Origin: Methylomonas sp.
GTDB lineage: Bacteria; Pseudomonadota; Gammaproteobacteria; Methylococcales; Methylomonadaceae
Length of the DNA stretch: 64,000 bases
Direction of reading: 5' to 3'
Assembly (NCBI RefSeq): GCF_023228165.1
Contig: NZ_JALOBS010000019.1
Location: 46,008 to 110,007, forward strand
A model generated the notes under the pieces. The model was not told where the DNA came from. It worked only from the letters and a program-made list of their open reading frames with translations, and ran no database searches. A program made the translations under genes and the position numbers. Each line of letters begins with the position of its first letter. Within the stretch, counting starts at the first letter, position 1. Positions 18,490 through 27,234 of this stretch are shown here, piece by piece.

Positions 18490-19421
18490 AGCCGTTAACG
18501 ATTACTGATCCTGCCGAATTCGGCAAAGTCGCGGTCCTGATGGGAGGCACTGCCGCCGAAAGGGAAATTTCCCTAAACAGCGGTAATGCGGTTTTCAATG
18601 CCCTCAAGGAATCCGGCATCGATGCGCTGGCCGTAGATGTCACCGCTAGCCCGATTGAGGCTCTGGCCGGCCTGCAAATCGATAGAGTATTCAACATCAT
18701 GCATGGCAGGGGCGGCGAAGACGGCGTACTGCAAGCGGTATTGGAAGTATTGGGCCTGCCCTATACCGGTTCAGGCGTAATGGCTTCTGCGCTCAGCATG
18801 GACAAGCTGCGCACCAAACTGTGTTGGCAAGGCATGGGGCTTCGTACCCCAAAATGGTTTGTGCTGCAAAACCTGCAAGATATTGATGCCTGTATCGACG
18901 CACTCGGCTTTCCGGTGATCGTGAAACCGGCCCAGGAAGGTTCCAGTATCGGCATGAGCAAAGCTAATAGCCGCCCGGAATTAGTCGAAGCACTGCGCGT
19001 GGCTCAACAATATCAATGCGATGTTTATGCCGAACAATGGGTGCAAGGCAAGGAATATACCGTGGGCGTACTGGCCGGCGAAGCACTGCCCGTGATCCGC
19101 TTGGAAACACCCAACGTATTTTACGATTTTGAAGCCAAATACCGTGCCAATACCACCCAATACCATTGCCCATGCGGATTGTCCGCCGACCGGGAGCAAC
19201 GGTTACAAGCCTTGGCGCTGCGAGCATGCGACGGCTTGGCGGTAAACGGCTGGGCGAGGGTGGATGTATTTATCGACACCGACGATTGCGCGCAATTGAT
19301 TGAAGTGAACACCGTACCCGGCATGACCGATCATAGTCTGGTGCCCATGGCGGCCAAGGTAGCGGGGGTGGATTTCAAGCAACTGGTCTGGCGAATTCTG
19401 GAAACCAGCATGGCGGATTAA
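18486..19421 (+). CDS. ddlB: D-alanine:D-alanine ligase
   Basis: ATP-grasp enzyme that makes the D-Ala-D-Ala dipeptide used by MurF. The 311 residues carry KVAVLMGGTAAEREISLNSG, the HGRGGEDG loop, YTGSGVMASALSMDK, VKPAQEGSSIGM and the metal-binding IEVNTVPGMTDHSLVP. Length and position between murB and ftsQ are as in other gammaproteobacteria. Confidence 0.97.
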   Translation: MKPLTITDPAEFGKVAVLMGGTAAEREISLNSGNAVFNALKESGIDALAVDVTASPIEALAGLQIDRVFNIMHGRGGEDGVLQAVLEVLGLPYTGSGVMASALSMDKLRTKLCWQGMGLRTPKWFVLQNLQDIDACIDALGFPVIVKPAQEGSSIGMSKANSRPELVEALRVAQQYQCDVYAEQWVQGKEYTVGVLAGEALPVIRLETPNVFYDFEAKYRANTTQYHCPCGLSADREQRLQALALRACDGLAVNGWARVDVFIDTDDCAQLIEVNTVPGMTDHSLVPMAAKVAGVDFKQLVWRILETSMAD

Positions 19422-19422
19422 G

Positions 19423-20181
19423 GTGTCGGGATTGAAATTTATTGTATTTGTCTTTTTGGTATTGGCCGGCAGCTGGTACGGCTGGAAGCAGCTGCACAGC
19501 CAGGACGCCACCAGTAAGCCGATACGCTACGTAAAGATAGAAGGTGCGTTTCAGTACACCAGCAAGGAGAAGCTGAAGCAGGTACTGACGCCGGAAATGA
19601 AACGCGGTTTTTACCACGCGGATATGGATGCCATTCATCAGTTAATCAGCCATTTGCCGCTAGTGGCGGAAGTGGATGTAAAACGGGTATGGCCGGATGC
19701 GGTGCATATCAAGATCACCGAGCAAAAGCCGATTGTGCGCTGGGGCGACAAGGCGGTATTGAATAAACAGGGCGATGTGTTGATACCGGACGATATCAAC
19801 GAATTTAAAAACTTGCCGCTGATCACCGGCCCGGAGGGACAGGAAAAGAAATTGTTGGAAATCATGAAAGGCGTATACATCGTGTTAAAGGACAAATCGA
19901 TGCAGTTGGCCGAATTTCATGTCAATGACCGCCGGGCGTGGCGGCTTAAATTGGCCAACGGTTTGGAAATGCAGTTGGGCAGAAAGGCCCCGCTGGAAAA
20001 TATGCAACGGTTTTTGAAAACCATGGATTTATTGGGCGAAGAACAAATAGCCATGATGGCCAGTGTGGATACCCGTTATCCGAATGGTTACGCGGTGAGC
20101 TGGAAACCGGATGCCCCTGAAATCGATTGGAAAGCTATTGCTGAAAATTACAAGAATTTAGTAAAGGAGCGGCGGATTTAA
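19423..20181 (+). CDS. ftsQ: Cell division protein FtsQ
   Basis: Bitopic divisome protein that joins FtsL and FtsB. It starts at a GTG (19423) one base after ddlB. The 252 residues comprise a short cytoplasmic segment, one membrane helix (about 4-22), a POTRA domain (about 33-105, VKIEGAFQYTSKEKL to VDVKRVWPDAVHIKITEQKP) and the beta domain. The WPD.V.I...E..P..RW pattern is typical of the FtsQ/DivIB family. Confidence 0.95.
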   Translation: MSGLKFIVFVFLVLAGSWYGWKQLHSQDATSKPIRYVKIEGAFQYTSKEKLKQVLTPEMKRGFYHADMDAIHQLISHLPLVAEVDVKRVWPDAVHIKITEQKPIVRWGDKAVLNKQGDVLIPDDINEFKNLPLITGPEGQEKKLLEIMKGVYIVLKDKSMQLAEFHVNDRRAWRLKLANGLEMQLGRKAPLENMQRFLKTMDLLGEEQIAMMASVDTRYPNGYAVSWKPDAPEIDWKAIAENYKNLVKERRI

Positions 20182-20232
20182 TGCGCCGCCCAGTTAATTG
20201 AAACCTGATTTAAACGCTTATCGAGCAAAAAA

Positions 20233-21459
20233 ATGGCCAAAAAGACAGATCGAAATTTATTAGTGGGGCTGGATATAGGTACGTCGAAAGTGGCGGCCAT
20301 AGTCGGCGAGTTTCGTGGCGGTGATGAAATAGAAGTGATCGGCATTGGTACCGCACCGTCCAAAGGCTTGAAAAAAGGCATCGTCGTCAATCTGGAATCG
20401 ACCGTGCATTCCATACAGCGCGCCATTGAGGAAGCCGAGTTGATGGCCGGCTGCCAAATCAAATCCGTGTTTGCCGGTATCGCCGGCAGCCACATTAAAA
20501 GCTTGAATTCGCACGGCATCGTGGCGATCAGGGAAAAGGAAGTCACGCAGCATGACATCGATCGCGTGATCGATTCAGCACGGGCGGTGGCGATTCCGGC
20601 CGATCAGAAAATCCTGCATATTTTGCCGCAGGAGTTTGTGATCGACCAACAGGAAGGTATCAAGGAGCCTATCGGCATGTCGGGCATCCGCCTGGAAGCC
20701 AAGGTACACATGGTGACCAGCAGCGTCAGCGCCGAGCAAAACATCGTCAAATGCATCCGCCGTTGCGGGCTGGATGTCGACGATATTGTGCTGGAACAAC
20801 TGGCCTCCTGTTCCGCGGTGTTAACGGACGATGAAAAGGATTTGGGCGTATGTTTGATCGACATCGGCGGCGGTACCACAGATATCGCCATCTTTTCCGA
20901 GGGCGCCATCAAACATACCGCGGTGATTCCCATTGCCGGCGATCAAGTCACTAACGATATCGCCGTGGCATTGAGAACACCGACCAAAAACGCCGAGGAG
21001 ATCAAACGTCAACATGCCTGCGCGTTGACGGATATGGCCGACCCTCAACACATGATCGATGTGCCGAGTATCGGCGACCGGGAGCCTCGCAAAATTTCCG
21101 TGCAGAATCTGGCGGAAATTGTCGAACCGCGTTACGAGGAGCTAATGCTGCTAGTACAGGCCGAGTTAAGACGCAGCGGGTATGAAGATCTGATTGCCGC
21201 CGGTATGGTCATTACCGGCGGCAGTTCACAGGTAAGAGGATTAACTGAACTGGCGGAGGAGATATTCCATATGCCGGTTCGGATGGGGACACCGCTGCAT
21301 GTGTCCGGACTGACCGATGTAGCGCAAAACCCGATTTACTCCACCGCGGTGGGTTTGCTGATTTACGGCAAAGACCACCATGGTAGAGCATTGGGTTTGA
21401 ACGATGACGGAGATAATCTGTGGTCGACAATCAAAAACTGGTTTCAAGGTAATTTTTAA
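20233..21459 (+). CDS. ftsA: Cell division protein FtsA
   Basis: Actin-like ATPase that anchors FtsZ to the membrane. The 408 residues show the phosphate-1 motif GLDIGTSKVAA, the phosphate-2 motif LIDIGGGTTDIAIF, the adenosine motif VITGGSSQVRG and the C-terminal amphipathic membrane-targeting helix (WSTIKNWFQGNF). It follows ftsQ after 51 bp and precedes ftsZ by 24 bp. Confidence 0.98.
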   Translation: MAKKTDRNLLVGLDIGTSKVAAIVGEFRGGDEIEVIGIGTAPSKGLKKGIVVNLESTVHSIQRAIEEAELMAGCQIKSVFAGIAGSHIKSLNSHGIVAIREKEVTQHDIDRVIDSARAVAIPADQKILHILPQEFVIDQQEGIKEPIGMSGIRLEAKVHMVTSSVSAEQNIVKCIRRCGLDVDDIVLEQLASCSAVLTDDEKDLGVCLIDIGGGTTDIAIFSEGAIKHTAVIPIAGDQVTNDIAVALRTPTKNAEEIKRQHACALTDMADPQHMIDVPSIGDREPRKISVQNLAEIVEPRYEELMLLVQAELRRSGYEDLIAAGMVITGGSSQVRGLTELAEEIFHMPVRMGTPLHVSGLTDVAQNPIYSTAVGLLIYGKDHHGRALGLNDDGDNLWSTIKNWFQGNF

Positions 21460-21483
21460 TTTGTGCGTCTGGAGGGTGTGAAA

Positions 21484-22641
21484 ATGAAATATGAATTAAT
21501 GGACAATAGTGGGAATGCCGTTATTAAAGTCATCGGTGTTGGCGGCGGCGGCGGCAACGCGGTCAATCATATGATAGAAACCGGCATCGACGGTGTGCAA
21601 TTTATTTGCGCCAACACGGATGCGCAGGCACTGCGACAAATGAATGTCGACAGCATCGTACAACTGGGTGTGGAATTAACTAAAGGCCTGGGTGCCGGTA
21701 CCCGTCCTGAAGTGGGACGTGCTGCGGCGGAAGAAAACCGCGAGCGTATCCGCGAAGTCATCGAAGGCGCCGACATGGTGTTTTTGACTGCCGGCATGGG
21801 TGGCGGTACCGGTACCGGTGCGATCACCGTATTTGCCGAAGAAGCCAAGGAAATGGGCGTACTGACCGTTGCGGTGGTTTCCAAACCGTTCGATTTCGAA
21901 GGCTCCAAGAAAAAAGCCGTGGCCGACAACGGCCTGCGTGAATTGGAAAAACTGGTCGATTCCTTGATCATTATTCCAAACCAAAAACTGTTACCAACCT
22001 TGGGTAACAACCGTTCCCTGGTGGATTCGTTCCGGGTTGCCAATGATGTATTGCTGGATGCGGTACAAGGCATCACCGAGTTAATCACTCACCCCGGCTT
22101 GATGAACGTTGACTTTGCCGACGTTCGTACCGTGATGTCCAACATGGGCAGCGCTATTATGGGCACCGGTGTGGCCAATGGCGAAAACCGAGCCCGTTTG
22201 GCCGCTGAAAAAGCCATTGCCTGCCCTCTGCTGGAGGATATCAACCTGCAAGGTGCGCGCGGTATTCTGGTTAACGTTACTTCAAACGGCGATCTGGGTC
22301 TTAACGAGTTCGACGAAATTGGCAGCATCATGCATGCCTTCGCTTCCGAAGATGCCGACATCAAAATCGGTATGGCAGTCAATTCAACCATGGGCAACGA
22401 GGTCAAAGTTACTGTGGTTGCAACCGGTATGGGCGAAAAAGTCAAAGCCAGCTCGCCGATTAAATTGGTGCCTAAAGTTGCGGCGGGTGAAGTGAGTTAC
22501 GATCAATTGGATAAACCGACCGTGATTCGCCAACAAAGACCGGATGCGACCCGCGAAACCCGTTTCGGCGCTCAGCCAAGAACCGATGCCGATTTGGAAT
22601 ACCTGGACGTACCGGCATTTCTGAGACGTCAGGCGGACTAA
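21484..22641 (+). CDS. ftsZ: Cell division GTPase FtsZ
   Basis: Tubulin homologue that forms the Z-ring. The ATG at 21484 is preceded by GGAGG (21471-21475) at 8 nt, which makes it preferable to a GTG in frame at 21463. The 385 residues include VGGGGGNAVNHM, the tubulin signature GGGTGTG (about residues 106-112), NVDFADVRTVM and the C-terminal peptide DVPAFLRRQAD that binds FtsA and ZipA. A hairpin follows the gene. Confidence 0.98.
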   Translation: MKYELMDNSGNAVIKVIGVGGGGGNAVNHMIETGIDGVQFICANTDAQALRQMNVDSIVQLGVELTKGLGAGTRPEVGRAAAEENRERIREVIEGADMVFLTAGMGGGTGTGAITVFAEEAKEMGVLTVAVVSKPFDFEGSKKKAVADNGLRELEKLVDSLIIIPNQKLLPTLGNNRSLVDSFRVANDVLLDAVQGITELITHPGLMNVDFADVRTVMSNMGSAIMGTGVANGENRARLAAEKAIACPLLEDINLQGARGILVNVTSNGDLGLNEFDEIGSIMHAFASEDADIKIGMAVNSTMGNEVKVTVVATGMGEKVKASSPIKLVPKVAAGEVSYDQLDKPTVIRQQRPDATRETRFGAQPRTDADLEYLDVPAFLRRQAD

Positions 22642-22659
22642 AAGCCCATCTAAGCTTAT

Positions 22660-22704
22660 AGGGGAGCTATCATACAAATTATGATAGACTTCCCTGCTTT
22701 GTTT
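22660..22704 (+). terminator. Hairpin between ftsZ and lpxC (attenuator or partial terminator)
   Basis: AGGGGAGCTATCATA pairs with TATGATAG-A-CTTCCCT (22660-22695; one bulged A, one G-T pair), followed by a T-rich run. It sits between ftsZ and lpxC, where it could lower read-through or stabilise the ftsZ mRNA end. Confidence 0.55.
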
Positions 22705-22724
22705 TATATATTTGCCGGCATTTC

Positions 22725-23651
22725 ATGATCAAACAACGCACTCTCAAAAACACCATTCGGGCCACTGGTGTTGGCTTGCACACAGGCGACAAAGTCTATT
22801 TAACGCTGCATCCCGCCGAAGCCAATAGCGGCATACGGTTTCGACGCGTTGATCTGGAAACGCCCGTCACCATAGAAGCACGTCCGGAAAATGTCGGCGA
22901 AACCAAGCTCTCCACCACGCTGACTCGCGGAAATATCAAAGTGTCGACCGTGGAACATCTGTTGTCCGCCATGGCGGGCCTGGGCATAGACAACGCGATT
23001 ATCGATGTCAGCGCTCCGGAGGTACCCATCATGGACGGTAGCGCGGGCCCGTTTGTATTCTTGCTGCAATCGGCCGGCGTGGTAGAACAGGATGCCCCCA
23101 AGCAATACATTCGCATCAAACGTCCGATACGAGTAGAAGATACCGATAAATGGGCGGCGTTCGAGCCGTTTGACGGTTTTAAAGTCACCTTTACTATCGA
23201 TTTCGAACATCCGGCCTTTTCAGAACATTTAAAAACGGCGGTGATGGATTTTTCCTCCACCACTTTCGTTAAGGAAGTCAGCCGCGCCCGCACCTTCGGC
23301 TTTATGCGCGACATCGAATTCTTGCGGGAAAATAATCTGGCTTTGGGCGGCAGTCTGGACAACGCCATCGTGGTCGATGACGACAAAGTATTGAACGAAG
23401 ACGGCCTGCGTTACGCCGACGAGTTTGTAAAACACAAAATACTCGACGCGATCGGCGACCTGTATCTGCTGGGCCATAGTTTGATCGGCGAGTATCGGGG
23501 CTTTAAATCCGGACATGCGCTCAATAACAAACTATTGCTGACCTTACTGGAAAATAAAGACGCCTGGGAAATGGTCACCTTTGAAAATGCCGAGGACGCA
23601 CCTATTTCTTATATGCGCTCAGCGCCATCGTCCGCACCTGTCACCAGTTAA
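22725..23651 (+). CDS. lpxC: UDP-3-O-acyl-N-acetylglucosamine deacetylase
   Basis: Zinc enzyme for the committed step of lipid A synthesis. The 308-residue product starts MIKQRTLKN with GVGLHTGDKV. The zinc-binding VEHLLSAM (first His) and HKILDAIGDLYLLGH (second His, Asp and catalytic His) are intact, as is MDGSAGPFV. It closes the dcw cluster as in most gammaproteobacteria and converges on dciA. Confidence 0.98.
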   Translation: MIKQRTLKNTIRATGVGLHTGDKVYLTLHPAEANSGIRFRRVDLETPVTIEARPENVGETKLSTTLTRGNIKVSTVEHLLSAMAGLGIDNAIIDVSAPEVPIMDGSAGPFVFLLQSAGVVEQDAPKQYIRIKRPIRVEDTDKWAAFEPFDGFKVTFTIDFEHPAFSEHLKTAVMDFSSTTFVKEVSRARTFGFMRDIEFLRENNLALGGSLDNAIVVDDDKVLNEDGLRYADEFVKHKILDAIGDLYLLGHSLIGEYRGFKSGHALNNKLLLTLLENKDAWEMVTFENAEDAPISYMRSAPSSAPVTS

Positions 23652-23677
23652 AGACCAATCTCTTCGGCAAACCAACC

Positions 23678-23711
23678 GTAAAACCGCTTGACCGACGTCA
23701 AGCGGTTTTAC
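23678..23711. terminator. Bidirectional terminator between lpxC and dciA
   Basis: A perfect 15-bp inverted repeat (GTAAAACCGCTTGAC / GTCAAGCGGTTTTAC) around a 4-nt loop. The A-rich left arm and T-rich right arm allow termination on both strands. The dciA stop codon (23698-23700) lies inside the right arm. Confidence 0.8.
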
Positions 23712-24162
23712 CCGCCAAGCGCTTTTTAAGCGTATGCCCCAATTTCGCCAAGGCTAAGTCCAAGGCATCGCTACTGTTATCATCTACCCGACCAAAAACG
23801 TCATTAATGGTTTCGGCGGATGGCAAACACATACCTCGCTTATTTGCGCTCTGTTTTGGGGACAATATTATCCTGATCTGAACGCTACTAATGTTTTGCC
23901 GCCCGCTCGTCAGCAAGTTATTCAATATTTCCTGATTAAAAAATCGGATTTGCGATGCCCAAACCGCGGAATCGGTATACACTAATAAACGACTATTACT
24001 AAGCACGCAATGAATGGCATGTTCGGCAATATCGGCAGGCAAACTGTTTTGCACTCGGTTTAATAATTGCTTTTGTTCGGCTATTTTTTCCAGGCACATT
24101 GCCAATGGTCGGCCATTAAAGTCCATAGCTGACTTAAACAAAGGTTTTTTTGAGTGATTCAT
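23698..24162 (-). CDS. dciA: DUF721 / DciA-family protein
   Basis: Small basic protein of 154 residues in the DUF721 family. DciA members help load the replicative helicase DnaB in bacteria that lack DnaC. The core (about residues 25-120) shows the LPADIAEHAIHCVLSNSRLLVYTDSAVWASQIRFFNQEIL pattern, seen here in part as SAVWASQIRF. Placement directly after lpxC and convergent with it is the same as in Pseudomonas. The C-terminal end is encoded within the terminator. Only 37 bp separate its start from hoxF. Confidence 0.8.
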   Translation of the reverse strand: MNHSKKPLFKSAMDFNGRPLAMCLEKIAEQKQLLNRVQNSLPADIAEHAIHCVLSNSRLLVYTDSAVWASQIRFFNQEILNNLLTSGRQNISSVQIRIILSPKQSANKRGMCLPSAETINDVFGRVDDNSSDALDLALAKLGHTLKKRLAGKTA

Positions 24163-24199
24163 AATCGTCCAAGCAACTTAAATAACCGGTAACATTACG

Positions 24200-25978
24200 A
24201 TGAAAACATTTCTAACCACCATTCTGACAGACGCAGACTACCAGCCTGTTAGACTACTCTCCCTACTTAGAAAAATTCAGTCCCACTATCAACACATCCC
24301 GGCGGAAGCGATCGACATACTGGCCGATGCGCTGCATATTCCGCGAACACAAATTATTGCAGTTGTTGAATTTTACAGCTTTCTGCATTTAACGCCACAG
24401 GGGCGCTACGACATATTGATCAGCGATTCAATTACCGACCACATGCTGGACAAGGAAAATCTGTTAGGCTACCTCTCGAGCATGCTCAAAGTTAAACTAG
24501 GCGAAGTACGCTCTGACGGCTTGGTGAGCCTGAACAACACCTCCTGTACCGGCATGTGCGACCAGGGACCGGCGGGACTGGTCAACGGCTTGCCGCTGAC
24601 TCGGCTGGACAGACCCAAAATCGACGAAATCGCGGCTTTGATAGCACAACAACGGCCTGTTTCCGAGTGGCCGAGCCATTTATTCACCGTTAACGACAAC
24701 ATTCACAAGGCTGGATTACTACTCGACACGCCGATTGAAAAAGGCGCGGCCATTAAATCCGCCTTTAGCCGTGGCCTACCGGCCACCCTGGAAGAATTGG
24801 ATCGTTCGGGTTTGCGCGGCCGTGGCGGCGCCGGATTTAAAACCGCTACCAAATGGCGTTTCTGCGCGGAAGAAGCCGCCGAACAACATTATGTGGTGTG
24901 CAATGCCGACGAAGGCGAGCCCGGTACTTTTAAAGACCGGGTGTTATTGAACAGTCACGCGAACCAGGTTTTCGAGGGCATGACGCTGGCTGCCGCCATT
25001 ATCGGCGCCAAACAAGGCTTCTTATACTTACGCGGCGAATATCTGCATCTTTACGGTAAATTGCAATCGGTACTGCAACAGCGCCGTTCAGCGGGACTGC
25101 TGGGCAACAACATTCTTGACCTCGGCCTGGATTTTGATATCGAAATTTGCCTCGGTGCCGGCGCCTACATTTGCGGCGAGGAGTCGGCCTTGATCGAGTC
25201 GCTGGAAGGAAAACCCGGTATTCCCCGCAACCGCCCGCCTTATCCGGTTACCAGTGGTTACTTGAATCAACCCACAGTTGTCAATAACGTGGAAACCTTT
25301 CTGGCCGCAGCCCTAATTGCCGTGCAAGGCGGCGACTGGTTTGCCGGATTCGGCACCGAAAAATCCGCCGGCAGCAAGATTTTAAGCATCTGTGGCGATT
25401 GCGCCCATCCCGGCATTTACGAATACCCGTTCGGCATTACCATCGAGCAAATTCTGACAGACTGCGGCGCTAGCGATGTGCTGGGCGTGCAAATCGGCGG
25501 ACCTTCCGGCACCTTTATCTCCAACAAGGAATTTAAACGTCAACTAGCCTTTGAAGACTTGGCCACCGGCGGCTCATTCATCATCTTTAACAACAGCCGC
25601 AACGTGTTGGAAATCGTCCAAAATTTCACGCACTTTTTCGCCCATGAAAGCTGCGGTTTTTGCACGCCCTGCCGGGTCGGCACTGCATTACTGAAAAAAC
25701 AGCTGGATAAAATTTTAGACGGGCACGGTTCCTCCGGCGATGTCGTGGAACTGGAAAGCTTGTGCCAATTGGTCAAAAGCCACAGCCATTGCGGCTTGGG
25801 ACAAACAGCTGCCAATCCGATTCTGACCACCCTGCAACGTTATCCGGATTTGTACGCAAAACGTTTGAAAACAATCAGCTACGAACCCGGTTTTGATTTG
25901 GATGGCGCACTGGCAATCGCCCGCCGCATGGCGCATCGTAACGACGCCGGCGCTCACTTATCACAAGTGGAGGACTAA
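24200..25978 (+). CDS. hoxF: NAD-reducing hydrogenase diaphorase subunit HoxF
   Basis: FMN- and NAD-binding subunit of the soluble bidirectional [NiFe] hydrogenase. An N-terminal NuoE-like domain (about 1-150) is fused to a NuoF-like domain (about 190-560). The NuoF part is intact: GLRGRGGAGFKTATKWRF for NAD, NADEGEPGTFKDR, GAGAYICGEESALIE for FMN, and the [4Fe-4S] motif SCGFCTPCRVG plus a later cysteine (HCGLG). In the NuoE part only SCTGMC is present; the first cysteine pair is replaced (YDILISDS), so no canonical N1a cluster is expected. Length is 592 residues. hoxU follows after 1 bp. Confidence 0.95.
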   Translation: MKTFLTTILTDADYQPVRLLSLLRKIQSHYQHIPAEAIDILADALHIPRTQIIAVVEFYSFLHLTPQGRYDILISDSITDHMLDKENLLGYLSSMLKVKLGEVRSDGLVSLNNTSCTGMCDQGPAGLVNGLPLTRLDRPKIDEIAALIAQQRPVSEWPSHLFTVNDNIHKAGLLLDTPIEKGAAIKSAFSRGLPATLEELDRSGLRGRGGAGFKTATKWRFCAEEAAEQHYVVCNADEGEPGTFKDRVLLNSHANQVFEGMTLAAAIIGAKQGFLYLRGEYLHLYGKLQSVLQQRRSAGLLGNNILDLGLDFDIEICLGAGAYICGEESALIESLEGKPGIPRNRPPYPVTSGYLNQPTVVNNVETFLAAALIAVQGGDWFAGFGTEKSAGSKILSICGDCAHPGIYEYPFGITIEQILTDCGASDVLGVQIGGPSGTFISNKEFKRQLAFEDLATGGSFIIFNNSRNVLEIVQNFTHFFAHESCGFCTPCRVGTALLKKQLDKILDGHGSSGDVVELESLCQLVKSHSHCGLGQTAANPILTTLQRYPDLYAKRLKTISYEPGFDLDGALAIARRMAHRNDAGAHLSQVED

Positions 25979-25979
25979 C

Positions 25980-26699
25980 ATGACAGGCACTATCAACATA
26001 GATGGTCAGAACATTCCGTTCGAGGAAGGCCAAACCATTATCGAAGCCGCCACCGCGGCCGGGGTATATATTCCGCACTTATGCCACCAACCGGGTTACA
26101 CCCCGCACGGCAGCTGCAAATTGTGCACAGTCAAAGTCAACGGCCGTAATTGCTCCGCATGCACATTCCCGGCTGCTGACGGCCAAACCGTTATCAACAA
26201 CAGCGATGAACAGCAACTGGATAGGCGCCGCATCACCCAGATGCTGTTCGTGGAAGGCAACCACTTCTGCCCGTCCTGCGAAAAGTCCGGCAACTGCCAA
26301 CTGCAGGGCGTGGCCTATCATCTGAACATGCTGGACAATCATTACCCGCATTTTTTCGAGAACCGGGAAATGGATGCCTCGCATCCGGACATTTTGATCG
26401 ACCACAACCGCTGCATTTTCTGCAATTTATGCGTCCGCGCCAGCCAGGAGAAAGATGGCAAGAATGTGTTCGGCATCGCCGGACGCGGCATCAATAAACG
26501 TTTGATCGTCAATTCGCCCAGCGGTCAATTGCAAGACAGCCAGATCGACGTCAACGACTGTGCCGCGCATATCTGTCCGACCGGCGCGATTCTGATCAAG
26601 CGCACCGGTTACCAAGTACCCATCGGGCAGCGCATTTACGATCACAAAGACATCAGTGAAGTGGCATTAGCCCAGGAGAACGATAATGGCCAAGATTAA
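25980..26699 (+). CDS. hoxU: NAD-reducing hydrogenase diaphorase subunit HoxU
   Basis: Iron-sulfur subunit that carries electrons between the hydrogenase and diaphorase halves; it resembles the N-terminus of NuoG. The start at 25980 has GGAGG (25969-25973) 6 nt upstream. The 239 residues hold a plant-type [2Fe-2S] domain (CHQPGYTPHGSCKLC), an HxxxCxxCxxxxxC motif (HFCPSCEKSGNC) and two four-cysteine clusters (CIFCNLC and CAAHICPTGA). The last 14 bases overlap hoxY. Confidence 0.95.
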   Translation: MTGTINIDGQNIPFEEGQTIIEAATAAGVYIPHLCHQPGYTPHGSCKLCTVKVNGRNCSACTFPAADGQTVINNSDEQQLDRRRITQMLFVEGNHFCPSCEKSGNCQLQGVAYHLNMLDNHYPHFFENREMDASHPDILIDHNRCIFCNLCVRASQEKDGKNVFGIAGRGINKRLIVNSPSGQLQDSQIDVNDCAAHICPTGAILIKRTGYQVPIGQRIYDHKDISEVALAQENDNGQD

Positions 26700-27222
26700 A
26701 GTTGCCACCACCTCGCTGGCCGGCTGTTTCGGCTGCCACATGTCGTTTCTGGATCTGGACGAACGACTGGTCGCTCTGGCGGAAGTGGCGGAATTCGACC
26801 GCTCGCCGATTACCGATATCGAACATTGCGGGCCTTGCGACATCGGCTTGATCGAAGGCGGTGTCTGCAATTCCGAAAACGTGCACGTGCTGCGGGAATT
26901 TCGCAAAAACTGCAAAATTCTAGTCGCCGTTGGCGCCTGCGCCATTAACGGCGGACTGCCCGCCATGCGCAATCACATTTCCTTGGAGGATTGTTTGCTG
27001 GAAGCCTACCGCGACGGTATCGGCGTGGAAAATGCGCAAATCCCCAGCGACCCGGAATTACCCTTGCTGCTGGACAAGGTGCATCCCATCCACGAAATCG
27101 TCAAAATCGATTATTTCCTGCCGGGCTGCCCCCCGTCCGCCGATGTATTCTGGACTTTTCTGACCGCTTTACTGGAAGGACGCGAACCCTCTTTCCCTTA
27201 TGAATTAGTCCATTACGACTAA
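26686..27222 (+). CDS. hoxY: NAD-reducing hydrogenase small subunit HoxY
   Basis: Small [NiFe]-hydrogenase subunit with one proximal [4Fe-4S] cluster. The 178 residues include the conserved TSLAGCFGCHMSFLDLDERL (two cluster cysteines), GPCDIGLIEGGVC, VAVGACAINGGLP and the C-terminal PGCPPSAD, which together supply four cysteine ligands. The short size, without a Tat signal or a second cluster domain, is typical of cytoplasmic group 3d enzymes. Confidence 0.95.
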   Translation: MAKIKVATTSLAGCFGCHMSFLDLDERLVALAEVAEFDRSPITDIEHCGPCDIGLIEGGVCNSENVHVLREFRKNCKILVAVGACAINGGLPAMRNHISLEDCLLEAYRDGIGVENAQIPSDPELPLLLDKVHPIHEIVKIDYFLPGCPPSADVFWTFLTALLEGREPSFPYELVHYD

Positions 27223-27234
27223 TAAGGAACCGTT

